64,000 nt of DNA, taken from assembly GCF_001027925.1 (NCBI RefSeq), contig NZ_LECT01000053.1:1-64000 (forward strand), read 5' to 3'. Source of the DNA: Rhodopirellula islandica. GTDB lineage: Bacteria; Planctomycetota; Planctomycetia; Pirellulales; Pirellulaceae. Made by a program: the position numbers and the translations under genes. The notes beneath the pieces were generated by a model that searched no databases, was not told where the DNA came from, and saw only the letters and a program-made list of their open reading frames with translations. Of the stretch, positions 1 through 8,843 are shown piece by piece (within the stretch, counting starts at the first letter, position 1; each line of letters begins with the position of its first letter).

Positions 1-432
1 CCCTGGGTTGTGGCGGGACCAAGATTACAAAGCCCCAACGGGGGCGGTCCTAGCGGGTTTTGGGGAGTCTTTCTTAGGGCCGCCCCGTTGGGGCTGGTGT
101 CGGAATCTCCGTAACGAAACCCCAGGCGATGCCTGGGGCTATCTTAGAGCTGCCCCGTTGGGGCGTAGGACAGAACAAAAATCAACGTCGCATTTTCCGT
201 GTCAATACCAACCTTTTGACAGCCCAGCGCTAGCCCACGGTTACCGCAGCGAACGGAGTTCCCCGCGTGCTTCCGTTGTGGTTCATCGCACACGAATTCG
301 GAATTTGCTCCTATAACCGTCGCGTCTTCCAATTCTGGGCTTGTTTCATGGCAGATGGTTTTGATACCCCGTCAAGCCTGGAACCAGACTTTCGCCAGGA
401 TGAAGCGAAAGACACGCAAAGGAATGCGAACG
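1..432. repeat. Intergenic palindromic repeat cluster
   Basis: No convincing gene is present here. The stretch holds four GC-rich inverted repeats. GCCCCGTTGGGGC occurs twice (82-94 and 152-164). A close inverted-orientation variant, GCCCCAACGGGGGC, lies at 32-45. A hairpin with arms CCCCAGGC and GCCTGGGG sits at 120-138. Repetition of one palindrome at short spacing resembles REP-like intergenic elements. The short open frames across this stretch read through the palindromes on both strands and look spurious. Function is unknown; transcript-end hairpins or transposase-dispersed REPs are both possible. Confidence 0.6.
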
Positions 433-3078
433 ATGGAAATTTTCGGCAAACGAATTGGCTACCGCCTCTCCGGCGGAGTCGCAACGATTCTTCTTGGGGC
501 TTTTGCTGCCGCACAAGCGCAACAAAGTGAACTCCCTCGCGACACCGACCTGGCCGATCAAAACGTGCCAGCCTTGGATGCGCCTCGCTGGCAATCCGAG
601 ATGCCATCTCCGATTTCGATGCCCACCACCGACGACGGCGGGCCCATGAACTTCCTGGGCGCCTACGACGATTCGTCGGATCCAGGAACCATTCAGCAAA
701 CGGGTTACTCGGACGAAACGTTCGTCTCACAACCCGTTGAAATGGCCAGCCACAACGAACCGGCCGCTGGCCCCACACCGCTCTCGATGCCTGAACCCGC
801 GACGCAATCCAGCGAACCGCAAGACGCCGGTCCCAGCATGACCATGTCTGCGATGGAGATGCCCGCTTCGATCGGAATGGGCATGCCACCGATGGATCAA
901 CCCGAAGACGCTTCAGCCGGCTCAATGCCGGAAGCCAATCTGGCGATGCCAGAGGCCGACCTGTCGATGCCGGGCGGATTTGGAATGCCCGACATGAGCG
1001 TGTCGATGACGACGCCTGAACAACCACAAGACGCTGGCCCCGCGATGAACATGCAAGGCATGTCGTTCGGCGACATGCCCGCCGATCCCCAAGCCGGTGG
1101 CAATGCCCCCAATCAGCCAATTGGCCCCCCTGCCGCTGGCGGCTTTGCAAACGAAGCTCCTTCCGACATCCCCGCCAATGACATGCGGATGCCTGAGCCC
1201 ATGCAGATGCCCGATGACTCCCTGCCAAACTTGCCAGCCCCTCAATCCCAAGCGGCGGCCAACATGGAACCACCCGCTGACGCCACGTTTGGCGGGATGA
1301 ACCACAACGGCCCAAGCGACATGGGATACGACCAACCCAATCAGTTCGGCCAACCTGAACCAATGAGCTCCAACGGCCTGCGTTCAGCTCCGGCTCCCAC
1401 TGCCTACGGTGCCCCCGACCAATTCGCAGGTGCCGACCAACCGTACGCTGGTAGCAACCAACCTGGCACTTCCGATCAATTCGGCTCAGCCGATCAATTT
1501 GGTTCCTCCAACGCATCGGCTTATGGAGCCAACACCAACAACACAGCCCCTGGCTACAACAACCCGTCACCGGCGGCATCGACCCGCTTTGCCAGCCAAC
1601 GCGAACTGCCTGGTGCTGGTTACGCGGCTCCCGGAGCCAACAATGGATATGGCGGCAACCAGTCAATCGCGGCTCAGCCCACGGCGTTTTCCATGCCTGG
1701 CGAACGACGCCTGGAAGGCATGCAAACGCCCAGCATTGTGATTCACAAAGAAGCACCACCGGAAGTCAAAGTCGGACAACCCGCCACGTTCAAACTCAAC
1801 GTTCAAAATGTCGGCACGGCAGAAGCCCTCGGCGTCCGCGTCCATGACACCATACCAGCAGGCATGCGATTCAATGACGCATCGGGCAACCCAGTGATGC
1901 AAGGCGACGCCTTGACGTGGGAACTCGGTTCGTTGCCCGCGGGCGAACAACGCATCATCACGATGAACCTGACCCCCGTCGAAGAAGGCGAGTTGGGCAG
2001 CATCGCTCGTGTGACTTTCGAAGCCGCCGCCTCCGTGCGAACGCGAAGCACGCGTCCTGAACTCAAGGTGACTCAGCACGCACCCGCCAAGGTCTTGATC
2101 GGCCAACAACTCGAAATCGAACTGGAAGTTTCCAACGTCGGCTCGGGTGCGGCCACCAACGTGGTCCTTCGCGAAGATGTTCCCGAAGGCATGGACCACC
2201 CCGGCGGCCGGGAACTGGATTCTTTCCTGAGCACCCTGCGTCCCGGCGAAGTCCGACGTGAAGTCTTGCGAATGCGTGCCGTCGAGCCAGGACTCATCCG
2301 CAACACCGTGCACTTGGTGTCCGACGACGCGGAACCCACCAGCCACACTGTGGAAGTCGAAGTGGTCGCCCCTGAAATCGACATCCGCTTGACCGGTCCT
2401 GGACTACGTTTCCTGGAACGCCAAGCGACCTACGAAGTGGAGCTGATCAACCGTGGCACCGCCCCCGCTACCAACGTCGAGATCATCGCTCGCTTGGATC
2501 GCGGCTTCACGTTCGTCAGCACGGAAAACGCAGGGTACTACGATCCCAACCGCCACGCCGTCCTATGGTCAGTCGCCTCATTGCCACCTGGGAAACCAGC
2601 CAAGGTGCCGTTGACCTTGCTGCCGGTTGAAGAGGGCGAACAAGCCATTCAGCTGGAAGCCACGGCGGACCTCAACTCAAGAGCCACCAGCGAAAGCACC
2701 GTCCGAGTCGAATCACAATCGGAACTCAGCTTCAGCATTTCGGACTTGGCTGACCCCATCGAACAAGGGGCCGAAACCACCTACGAAATCCGATTGCAAA
2801 ACTCGGGTTCGCGAAACGACTCGAACGTCCAAGTCCGCTTGATGGTCCCACCTGGCATGGAAGTGCTGGGCTCCGACGCGGAAGTCCGCCCTGACGGACA
2901 AGGCGGAATGGTCTTCGCACCTGAGCAAGAAATGCCGGCCGGGTCCGAACGGACCTACCGCATTCGTGTTCGCGGGGTGACTGCCGACACGCACTTGGTG
3001 AAAGCCATTGTGACCAGCGATCAGTCGCCCAAACCCGTCACCAAAGAAGAGTCCACGATGGTCTACGCGGACCACTGA
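433..3078 (+). CDS. Exported DUF11-repeat envelope protein, Met/Pro-rich
   Basis: The predicted protein is about 881 residues. The start at 433 is preferred over upstream in-frame ATGs at 355, 400 and 424 because it has an AAGGA ribosome site about 9 bases upstream and gives a clean signal peptide ending in AAAQAQQ near residue 31. Residues roughly 60-330 are low complexity and rich in Met, Pro, Asp and Gln, with recurring MPE/MPD motifs. Residues roughly 330-430 are Gln/Asn/Gly/Ser-rich. The C-terminal half contains four DUF11-type beta-sandwich repeats (about 435-545, 550-655, 656-770 and 775-875), each with a 'NxGxxxAxxVxVxDxxPxGM'-like signature. DUF11 repeats are common in cell-surface and OmcB-like outer envelope proteins, so an exported structural envelope role is inferred. 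No catalytic motif is seen. A related protein is encoded at 21541-23223. Confidence 0.85.
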   Translation: MEIFGKRIGYRLSGGVATILLGAFAAAQAQQSELPRDTDLADQNVPALDAPRWQSEMPSPISMPTTDDGGPMNFLGAYDDSSDPGTIQQTGYSDETFVSQPVEMASHNEPAAGPTPLSMPEPATQSSEPQDAGPSMTMSAMEMPASIGMGMPPMDQPEDASAGSMPEANLAMPEADLSMPGGFGMPDMSVSMTTPEQPQDAGPAMNMQGMSFGDMPADPQAGGNAPNQPIGPPAAGGFANEAPSDIPANDMRMPEPMQMPDDSLPNLPAPQSQAAANMEPPADATFGGMNHNGPSDMGYDQPNQFGQPEPMSSNGLRSAPAPTAYGAPDQFAGADQPYAGSNQPGTSDQFGSADQFGSSNASAYGANTNNTAPGYNNPSPAASTRFASQRELPGAGYAAPGANNGYGGNQSIAAQPTAFSMPGERRLEGMQTPSIVIHKEAPPEVKVGQPATFKLNVQNVGTAEALGVRVHDTIPAGMRFNDASGNPVMQGDALTWELGSLPAGEQRIITMNLTPVEEGELGSIARVTFEAAASVRTRSTRPELKVTQHAPAKVLIGQQLEIELEVSNVGSGAATNVVLREDVPEGMDHPGGRELDSFLSTLRPGEVRREVLRMRAVEPGLIRNTVHLVSDDAEPTSHTVEVEVVAPEIDIRLTGPGLRFLERQATYEVELINRGTAPATNVEIIARLDRGFTFVSTENAGYYDPNRHAVLWSVASLPPGKPAKVPLTLLPVEEGEQAIQLEATADLNSRATSESTVRVESQSELSFSISDLADPIEQGAETTYEIRLQNSGSRNDSNVQVRLMVPPGMEVLGSDAEVRPDGQGGMVFAPEQEMPAGSERTYRIRVRGVTADTHLVKAIVTSDQSPKPVTKEESTMVYADH

Positions 3079-3106
3079 GAACCAAGCGATCACAACCTGC
3101 GTCCTA

Positions 3107-3156
3107 TCTCGGGTGGTTTCATCACCCGAGACGCCGACCTACAGTATCTGTCGGCG
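3107..3156. other. Two consecutive intergenic hairpins
   Basis: A perfect 9-bp inverted repeat, TCTCGGGTG / CACCCGAGA with a 7-base loop, spans 3107-3131. It is followed directly by a second stem with arms CGCCGAC and GTCGGCG (3132-3156) that has an inner ACAG/CTGT pairing. They lie 29 bases after the stop of the DUF11 gene and about 50 bases before the next start. Neither is followed by a T-run, so they are not canonical intrinsic terminators. They may protect or end the upstream transcript, or regulate the downstream gene. Confidence 0.5.
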
Positions 3157-3207
3157 GGTGAGTGGCACCCGTCCCAGTGACTGTTCGTCTGCCGCGGAGG
3201 ACCGCCC

Positions 3208-4164
3208 GTGAGTGATCGCGTTCTGATTGTCGAATCCGAGGCTGTTGCGCGCAATGAATTGGTGCGCATCCTGAACGACGATTCTCGTGAAGTGATTGCA
3301 GTTGCGTCCTGCGACCAGTCCCTCCAAGAGCTGGAAGTCGCCTCGTTCGATTTGATCATCACGGAACTTCCGCAGTGTAAATCATCCAGTTTTAACTCGC
3401 CGGAATCGAGCTCTCCGTCCAGTGACGCTGGCACCGCTGCGATTCGCTGGGTTGAAAAACTGCGTGAGGTCGCTCCCCGTGTTCCGATCATCCTGATCAC
3501 GCGAGAGGGTGCTGAACCGGTCGCCGGCGAAGCACTGATGCGAGGCGCCGCCACCTACATCCCCTTGCACCTGGCAGCGGAAGGCCTGGTCGACACGGTC
3601 GAACAAGTCCTCAAGGTCAGCCGCTCGGCATCGCAAGCGACCGACATCGATCAATGCGTCTCCAGAATCAAGTTGGAACTGGTGCTTCCCAGCCACGAGC
3701 AGTTGGTTCCCGCCGTGATCGCGAGACTGGAACAGGAACTTGCACAACTGCACCTGTTCGACGAAATGACCTGGACCCAAATCGCGATGGCTCTCGATGA
3801 AGCCATCCTCAACGCGATGATCCATGGCAACTTGGAAGTCGAATCCGCGCTTCGCGAAGTTGACAATGGCGAGGCCTACCAAGAAAAGATTCGGCGACAC
3901 CGCGAACTACCTCCGTTCGACGAACGTCGAACCTATGTGACGCTGACCGCCACACGCAGCCAAGCCGTGTTCGTCATCCGCGACCAAGGCCCCGGTTATG
4001 ATGTCTCGGCGCTGCCTGATCCCACCGATCCCGCCAACCTGGAATCGATTGGTGGACGTGGGCTGTTACTGATCAGTGCCTTCATGGACGAAATCCATCA
4101 CAATGAAGTTGGCAATGAACTGACGATGATCAAACGCAAGCGATCTGACAGTTCCGCGTCGTGA
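3208..4164 (+). CDS. Degenerate receiver fused to RsbW-like ATPase
   Basis: GTG start, 318 residues. Residues 1-130 resemble a CheY-type receiver (MSDRVLIVES, then FDLIITELP, then VPIILITREG). The expected phospho-acceptor Asp is Glu53, the usual acidic pair is reduced to ESE, and the conserved Lys region reads YIPLHL without Lys. Phosphorylation by the normal route therefore looks unlikely. Residues about 150-315 form a GHKL/HATPase_c domain of the anti-sigma-factor kinase type: the N-box is DEAILNAMIHGN, the G1 box is DQGPGYD and the G2 region is GGRGLLLI. Such domains act as serine kinases or ATP-binding switches on anti-anti-sigma proteins. A cytoplasmic partner-switching regulator with a non-phosphorylated input domain is inferred. 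No STAS partner is visible nearby. Confidence 0.85.
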   Translation: MSDRVLIVESEAVARNELVRILNDDSREVIAVASCDQSLQELEVASFDLIITELPQCKSSSFNSPESSSPSSDAGTAAIRWVEKLREVAPRVPIILITREGAEPVAGEALMRGAATYIPLHLAAEGLVDTVEQVLKVSRSASQATDIDQCVSRIKLELVLPSHEQLVPAVIARLEQELAQLHLFDEMTWTQIAMALDEAILNAMIHGNLEVESALREVDNGEAYQEKIRRHRELPPFDERRTYVTLTATRSQAVFVIRDQGPGYDVSALPDPTDPANLESIGGRGLLLISAFMDEIHHNEVGNELTMIKRKRSDSSAS

Positions 4165-4204
4165 TTGCCCCTCGGTTCGCTCCACAGTTCTTCTCGTACT
4201 TGCC

Positions 4205-5392
4205 ATGACTCCGGTGCACCCCGGCGATCACTCCTCTGCAGCGTTGCTGCGCGATCAAGAAGCGATCGAGCAATCCATGTGCTTCGGTCGCTCCATCCGT
4301 TGGTCAGCCCTGCGAATCGCTGGCGTGGAAATCTCCGTCGCGATGTCGTTGCCACTGGGCCTGTTCGCCGCGATCGCCTTTGGTGTTTCCGCGCACCTGT
4401 CTGACAACGCGTCCGCTTCCAGCTGGGCGCCGGCTGCCCAGTGGATGGGCTGGCTGATCGGGTCTTGGGCTCTCGGCCTGATGGTGCAAACTGGAATCGC
4501 GGTCGGGCACCAACGAATCGCGAAAGTCCACCGCGGTGGTTGCATCGTCACGGCGGGAGGCGTCTGGACCGCTCCCACGCAACGCCCACATGGGATCTCA
4601 GTGTCCGGCGTGTTGATGATTTGGTCACTCTGCATGCTGGCACTTGGACTCGGGTCATTGTCACTGATCGGTGTTTCCTTCCTCACGATGGACGCACCGC
4701 GAAGTGGCGGTCCGATCGTCTGGCTGGACGACCCTTGGGCTGCGGCAGCCTGGCTGTGGTGCTTGCAAGGCATTTGGAATCTGCTTCCCTTGCCTCAGTC
4801 GCTCGGACGAGTCGGCTGGGCATTGGTTTTCGCATTGTTCGGTGGTGGCCCCCAACAAGACCCACGAGCATGCCTTCGTGCGATGCGTGCCTGGGTGATC
4901 GCAATGGCGTTGCTGACACTCATCGGCGGCAACGTGCTGCTGCATTCCAGCGGTGTGATCTCGCAGGCGGGTGGACTGGCCTGGCCAGCCGTGGCCGGTG
5001 TCGTTGCCCTGTCCCTTTGGCTGTTCACCTCCGCTGGATCGTCAGACTTAACCGCCATCTACGAATCGATCGTCCGGAGAGCCGAGTACACCGAGGTCGG
5101 CGAGCAAAACCCCATCGGTCGATTTCGAGGCCAGTTTGGGCCAATGGCAAGCTGGCGGCGATACCAAGTCCGCCGCCAAGACGCCGCACAGCAACAACGC
5201 CTGCGGGAAGCCATGGCAAGAGAGCACCGCGAAGCGGATGATGCGTCTCGCGTCGATGAGATTCTCCAGCGACTGCACCGGGACGGAGTCGATTCACTGG
5301 CCGACGACGAACGTGAACTCCTGCAACGAGTCAGTTTAGCGCTTAAGAATGAGCGTCGCAGTATCGAGCGAGACGTCGACGACAAAGACTAA
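4205..5392 (+). CDS. Inactive-looking site-2-protease-like membrane protein
   Basis: 395 residues with about six hydrophobic segments between residues 40 and 285. The layout resembles the M50 rhomboid-associated family. The zinc motif HExxH is replaced by IAVGH (residues 98-102), so the first His and the catalytic Glu are missing. The second motif reads WNLLPLPQSLGRVG, where active enzymes have NxxPxxPLDGGR with the metal-binding Asp. The C-terminal soluble tail (about 355-390) contains VDEILQRLHRDGVDSLADDE, similar to the 'iLdKIsxxGxxSLTxeE' tail found after many rhomboid proteases. A non-catalytic membrane scaffold or regulator is inferred. The gene follows the receiver/ATPase gene by 40 bases on the same strand. 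A start at 4277 is also possible. Confidence 0.65.
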   Translation: MTPVHPGDHSSAALLRDQEAIEQSMCFGRSIRWSALRIAGVEISVAMSLPLGLFAAIAFGVSAHLSDNASASSWAPAAQWMGWLIGSWALGLMVQTGIAVGHQRIAKVHRGGCIVTAGGVWTAPTQRPHGISVSGVLMIWSLCMLALGLGSLSLIGVSFLTMDAPRSGGPIVWLDDPWAAAAWLWCLQGIWNLLPLPQSLGRVGWALVFALFGGGPQQDPRACLRAMRAWVIAMALLTLIGGNVLLHSSGVISQAGGLAWPAVAGVVALSLWLFTSAGSSDLTAIYESIVRRAEYTEVGEQNPIGRFRGQFGPMASWRRYQVRRQDAAQQQRLREAMAREHREADDASRVDEILQRLHRDGVDSLADDERELLQRVSLALKNERRSIERDVDDKD

Positions 5393-5491
5393 TTGCTACA
5401 GTCGGAATAAACGAACGGGGGGGACTGTCGACCACCACAAGCAAAACCGATTGATTGCCTGCCAAGTGTCATCGAAGTGGTACGGTTTTGC

Positions 5492-6787
5492 ATGACCGCT
5501 TCCTTCACCACATCGAACACCGACATCGACCCGCTGCACGCCAGCGTGTTGGCTGGGATCTGTGTTGCCGAACGAGCTGCTGAAGAAGCGAACAACGTCA
5601 GTGCCAATCCTCACGATGCGATGGAGCGGGTCAACCAAACACTCGTCAACGACATCGAACAACTCTCGATCTCTCTTTCGGACAAGTTCGAAGAGATTCG
5701 GTTGATCCATGATCTGACCGCGAAACTGGAATTGGAAAGCGATGCAAACGCGATTTGCATCGACATGCTGAAACAACTTTCCGTCTGCGTTCCCTGGCAA
5801 ACCGCAGTGGTGGAACTTTGCCCGGCGGATCCGGAATGCGTCGACGATGAACCGGAACGATTGGCCATCGGAGAACCGGTCGACACCAAGAACCTAGAAG
5901 CGATCATCGCTGCCGCGTGGCGACACACCGCCAAGACTCATGGCATTGTCCGTGACATCACGATCGTCAACCAAAGCGCCGAACCACAACTCAGCAACTG
6001 CCGGTTGATGATCTTGCCGATCCACCGCGGCAGCACTCACCTGGGACGCATGGTCGCGATCCGGACACTCGATCAACCTGAATTCAACACCGTTGACATC
6101 GACCTGGTGCGTTCTGTCCTGATGATGTTGTCGATGCACTTGGTCAACCAACGCCAGTACATCGAAATGCAATCGATGCTGGAAGGCATGGTGCGTTCTC
6201 TCGCATCCGCACTGGATGCCAAGGACGCCTACACTTGCGGGCACAGCTCCCGAGTGGCCGACCTTGCCGTTGCCCTGTCTCGTCGCCTGGGCATGTCTCA
6301 GTACGATTCGGACTCCTTGCAACTGGCCGGCATCTTGCATGACATCGGCAAGATTGGCATCGACGATTCAGTGCTGAAAAAACCGGGCGCCTTGACCGCC
6401 GAAGAATTCGACCAAATCAAACAACACCCCGTTCTGGGCTACGAGATCCTCAAGGGAATTCGCCCCTTCCGGCACATTCTCCCAGCCGTGCGCCACCACC
6501 ATGAATCCTGGGACGGTCGCGGATACCCAGACGGACTGGCCGGTGACAACATTCCCCGTGCGGCACAAATCCTGGCCGTTGCGGATTCGTTTGATGCCAT
6601 GGTCAGCGACCGCCCCTATCGTCGCGGCATGCCACTTAAGAAAGTCCGCAAGATCTTCGAGGAAGGTCGTGGGAAACAATGGGCATCCGATGTTGTTGAC
6701 GCCCTGCTCAGCAACGAAGAACTGATGATCCGTTTTGCGGAGAACTATCAATCACCACCGGAAACTGAATCCCAAGCATGTACCTGA
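5492..6787 (+). CDS. HD-GYP domain phosphodiesterase
   Basis: About 431 residues from the ATG at 5492; a GTG at 5477 in the same frame is an alternative start. The N-terminal half (about 50-235) contains a sensory GAF-like region. The C-terminal half is a complete HD-GYP domain: HSSRVADLA from residue 251, HDIGK at 283-287, HPVLGYEIL, HHHESWDGRGYPDGL with the GYP triplet at 344-346, and VADSFDAM. HD-GYP proteins hydrolyse cyclic-di-GMP (or related cyclic dinucleotides) using a metal centre, and all expected metal ligands appear present. The stop overlaps the start of the next gene by 10 bases, suggesting translational coupling. The input signal is unknown. Confidence 0.9.
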   Translation: MTASFTTSNTDIDPLHASVLAGICVAERAAEEANNVSANPHDAMERVNQTLVNDIEQLSISLSDKFEEIRLIHDLTAKLELESDANAICIDMLKQLSVCVPWQTAVVELCPADPECVDDEPERLAIGEPVDTKNLEAIIAAAWRHTAKTHGIVRDITIVNQSAEPQLSNCRLMILPIHRGSTHLGRMVAIRTLDQPEFNTVDIDLVRSVLMMLSMHLVNQRQYIEMQSMLEGMVRSLASALDAKDAYTCGHSSRVADLAVALSRRLGMSQYDSDSLQLAGILHDIGKIGIDDSVLKKPGALTAEEFDQIKQHPVLGYEILKGIRPFRHILPAVRHHHESWDGRGYPDGLAGDNIPRAAQILAVADSFDAMVSDRPYRRGMPLKKVRKIFEEGRGKQWASDVVDALLSNEELMIRFAENYQSPPETESQACT

Positions 6788-7803
6788 TCGCGGTTGACGA
6801 AGCCGGCTATGGACCGAAACTCGGACCGCTGGTTGTCGCCGCGACACTCTGGGAAGGCCCCGCCGAATCGTCGACTTGGGACGACACACTCGCGGCGACA
6901 TGGGAGGTCATGAAGACGCCGGTGCTGATCAACGGGCAGCGGATCCGGGTCGACGACTCCAAACGCATTTTCCAAAGTCGCACTCAGCGACGCGGCGACA
7001 CTTCGCCCTTGGGCAATCTGCACCGGGTGCTCTCCTTTGCCCATCGCTCGATGAGCCGCCCTGAATCCACTTGGCAAGAACGCTTGCAGACGTTGATCCC
7101 CGATGACCTCAACGACGTGGCTGCCGTCCCGTGGCTCGCAGAAATGCTGGCACCAGGGAACTGGCTGGAAGAATTGCCCAACACCTGGCTGACGGAAGAC
7201 GCCGTCTCACCAGCAGTCGCTGCCTGGTCGCTGCCCGACTGGAAGCTCACCGACGCGCAAACGAGACTGGTCACCGCAAAAGCCTTCAACGCGTTCTGCG
7301 AACCTTCGCCCATCACCGGTGCGTCCGCCAACAAGAGCGACCTCTTGGGTGAGACCAGCCTGGGCTTGGTCGCCTCTCTGATCGAGTCGCGAAAACTGGA
7401 CTCCCACCGGCACGGGCAGATCTTCTTTGACCGACACGGCGGGCGACGCTATTACGCCGGCGTCATTGCGGCCACCTTTCCCGACGCCATCGTTCGCGTG
7501 GTGGATGAAACCAGTCGCTGCAGCGTCTACGATGTGGAGACCGAGAAGCATCAACTGAGAATGCACTTCACCGTCAAAGGCGATTCGTTTGTGCCCGTTG
7601 CAATGTCGTCCTTGCACGCGAAATGCCTTCGCGAAATCGCGATGGCCTTTCTGAATCACTTCTTTGAAGACCGCTGGCTCGGCCCCAATCCGTTCCAACC
7701 CACCGCGGGTTACCCTGTCGATGCCGATCGCTTCCTGAAGGACGCTGCATCGACTCTCAACACGCACTGCATTTCAAAGTCTGATTTGATTCGATGCCGC
7801 TGA
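6778..7803 (+). CDS. Divergent ribonuclease HII-like protein
   Basis: 341 residues. The N-terminus reads YLIAVDEAGYGPKLGPLVVA, closely matching the RNase HII signature DExGxGPxxGPxVxA, with the two catalytic acids at Asp7 and Glu8. A later VDDSKRIF matches the 'DSKxLs' motif. IFFDRHGGRRYY can supply a third acid, and SLHAKCLREIAM resembles 'SIxAKxxRD'. GYPVDADRFLKDA near the end resembles the 'GYPTxxHxxAL' motif. The protein is far longer than typical RNase HII (about 200 residues) because of insertions at roughly 80-190. It may cut RNA-DNA hybrids or be a repurposed nuclease-fold protein. It overlaps both neighbours by 10 bases. Confidence 0.7.
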   Translation: MYLIAVDEAGYGPKLGPLVVAATLWEGPAESSTWDDTLAATWEVMKTPVLINGQRIRVDDSKRIFQSRTQRRGDTSPLGNLHRVLSFAHRSMSRPESTWQERLQTLIPDDLNDVAAVPWLAEMLAPGNWLEELPNTWLTEDAVSPAVAAWSLPDWKLTDAQTRLVTAKAFNAFCEPSPITGASANKSDLLGETSLGLVASLIESRKLDSHRHGQIFFDRHGGRRYYAGVIAATFPDAIVRVVDETSRCSVYDVETEKHQLRMHFTVKGDSFVPVAMSSLHAKCLREIAMAFLNHFFEDRWLGPNPFQPTAGYPVDADRFLKDAASTLNTHCISKSDLIRCR

Positions 7804-8804
7804 GCCGCCTCGCTGCCGTGACCCTGCTCACCATTCTGAGCGGCCTCCCCTCTGCATCGTCGCAAGCACCTCCGGCCAACCCGCAACCGAGCCAGACGGA
7901 ACCCAGCGACCAACGAGCAGAACTGGTTCGGCCGGACAGGATCCTGCAAGCACTGGAGTCCGCGGATTCCTCTGTTCGCTGCGACGCGGTGCTGGACCTT
8001 GGTCGCTGCCACGCCAAGCATCCGAATTTAATTCCCGGTGCAATCGAATCGCTCCGTCGATCCGCGAACGATCCGAGCTTCGATGTCGCCTTGGCTTCAG
8101 TGCAATCCGCTGGACTCGTCGGCAGCTTCCAGGCCTTCGGCGCGATCACCGATGCCTTGCGACGCCCACTCTCTGCCACGCAAGCCGGACTGATCCTTGA
8201 CGCGATCGACGCTCCCACCCTTCGCCCATTCTGGAAGACCTCCGATCCATTCCGAGTTTCCGCGCCACTGGCGGAACTGCGATCGATCGCAACCCGAGAA
8301 CACACGCTGGAAGCTTTGGCCGCGATCTCAATCCCGCCCGCTTCACCGGCCGTGATCAACTCGGGCCGCGAAGCATTCGTGACCGCGCGTTGCGACGCTT
8401 GCCATCGTGTCGCCGGATACGGCCGAGCCGCCGGCCCCGACCTGCGAGGGATCGGAATGTGCTATTCCAACACGGAACTGATCCGCCATATCTTGCAACC
8501 ATCGATCGACCTTCACGATGTCGGCCGCTTTGATCGATTCCTGACCGTGGACGGCCGCGTGATCACGGGACACGTCGTCTCGAGCGAATCGGATCAACTC
8601 CACATTCAAACCGACCTTTCCAACCCGGATTCCGTCGTGATCCTGGACCCAAAAGAAGTGGAACAGAGAAGCCCGTCGACCGTTTCCCCCATGCCGCTCG
8701 GCCTGCTGAATTCACTGACCCCCACGCAAGTCGCAGAACTGGTCACATTCCTCCGCAGCGACGGCGGACAACTCGCGCCGCCAGACGCCTCGCACGAACA
8801 CTGA
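7794..8804 (+). CDS. Exported cytochrome-c-like heme-binding protein
   Basis: 336 residues beginning with a signal peptide (MPLSRLAAVTLLTILSGLPSASSQA). Residues about 40-175 look helical and HEAT-like, with repeats such as IEALR and AL.SADSSVRCDAV. From about residue 182 a heme c motif CDACH appears in 'ARCDACHRVAGYGRAAGPDL', followed by GIGMCYSNTELIRHILQPS. This matches the putative heme-binding domain found in many planctomycete exported proteins. An extracytoplasmic electron-transfer role, possibly partnering a dehydrogenase encoded elsewhere, is inferred. The start overlaps the RNase HII-like gene by 10 bases, making this the last gene of a coupled trio. Confidence 0.8.
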   Translation: MPLSRLAAVTLLTILSGLPSASSQAPPANPQPSQTEPSDQRAELVRPDRILQALESADSSVRCDAVLDLGRCHAKHPNLIPGAIESLRRSANDPSFDVALASVQSAGLVGSFQAFGAITDALRRPLSATQAGLILDAIDAPTLRPFWKTSDPFRVSAPLAELRSIATREHTLEALAAISIPPASPAVINSGREAFVTARCDACHRVAGYGRAAGPDLRGIGMCYSNTELIRHILQPSIDLHDVGRFDRFLTVDGRVITGHVVSSESDQLHIQTDLSNPDSVVILDPKEVEQRSPSTVSPMPLGLLNSLTPTQVAELVTFLRSDGGQLAPPDASHEH

Positions 8805-8843
8805 CTTCAGCCAGAGCCGAACAGGTTCAAGACTGCGAGCGCA

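Noticed and set aside
311-1759. Long minus-strand frame (482 codons) opposite the DUF11 gene
   Set aside because: It is Arg/Trp/Ser-rich with no motif, and lies antisense to a protein with signal peptide and clear domains. GC-rich codon use on the real strand explains it.
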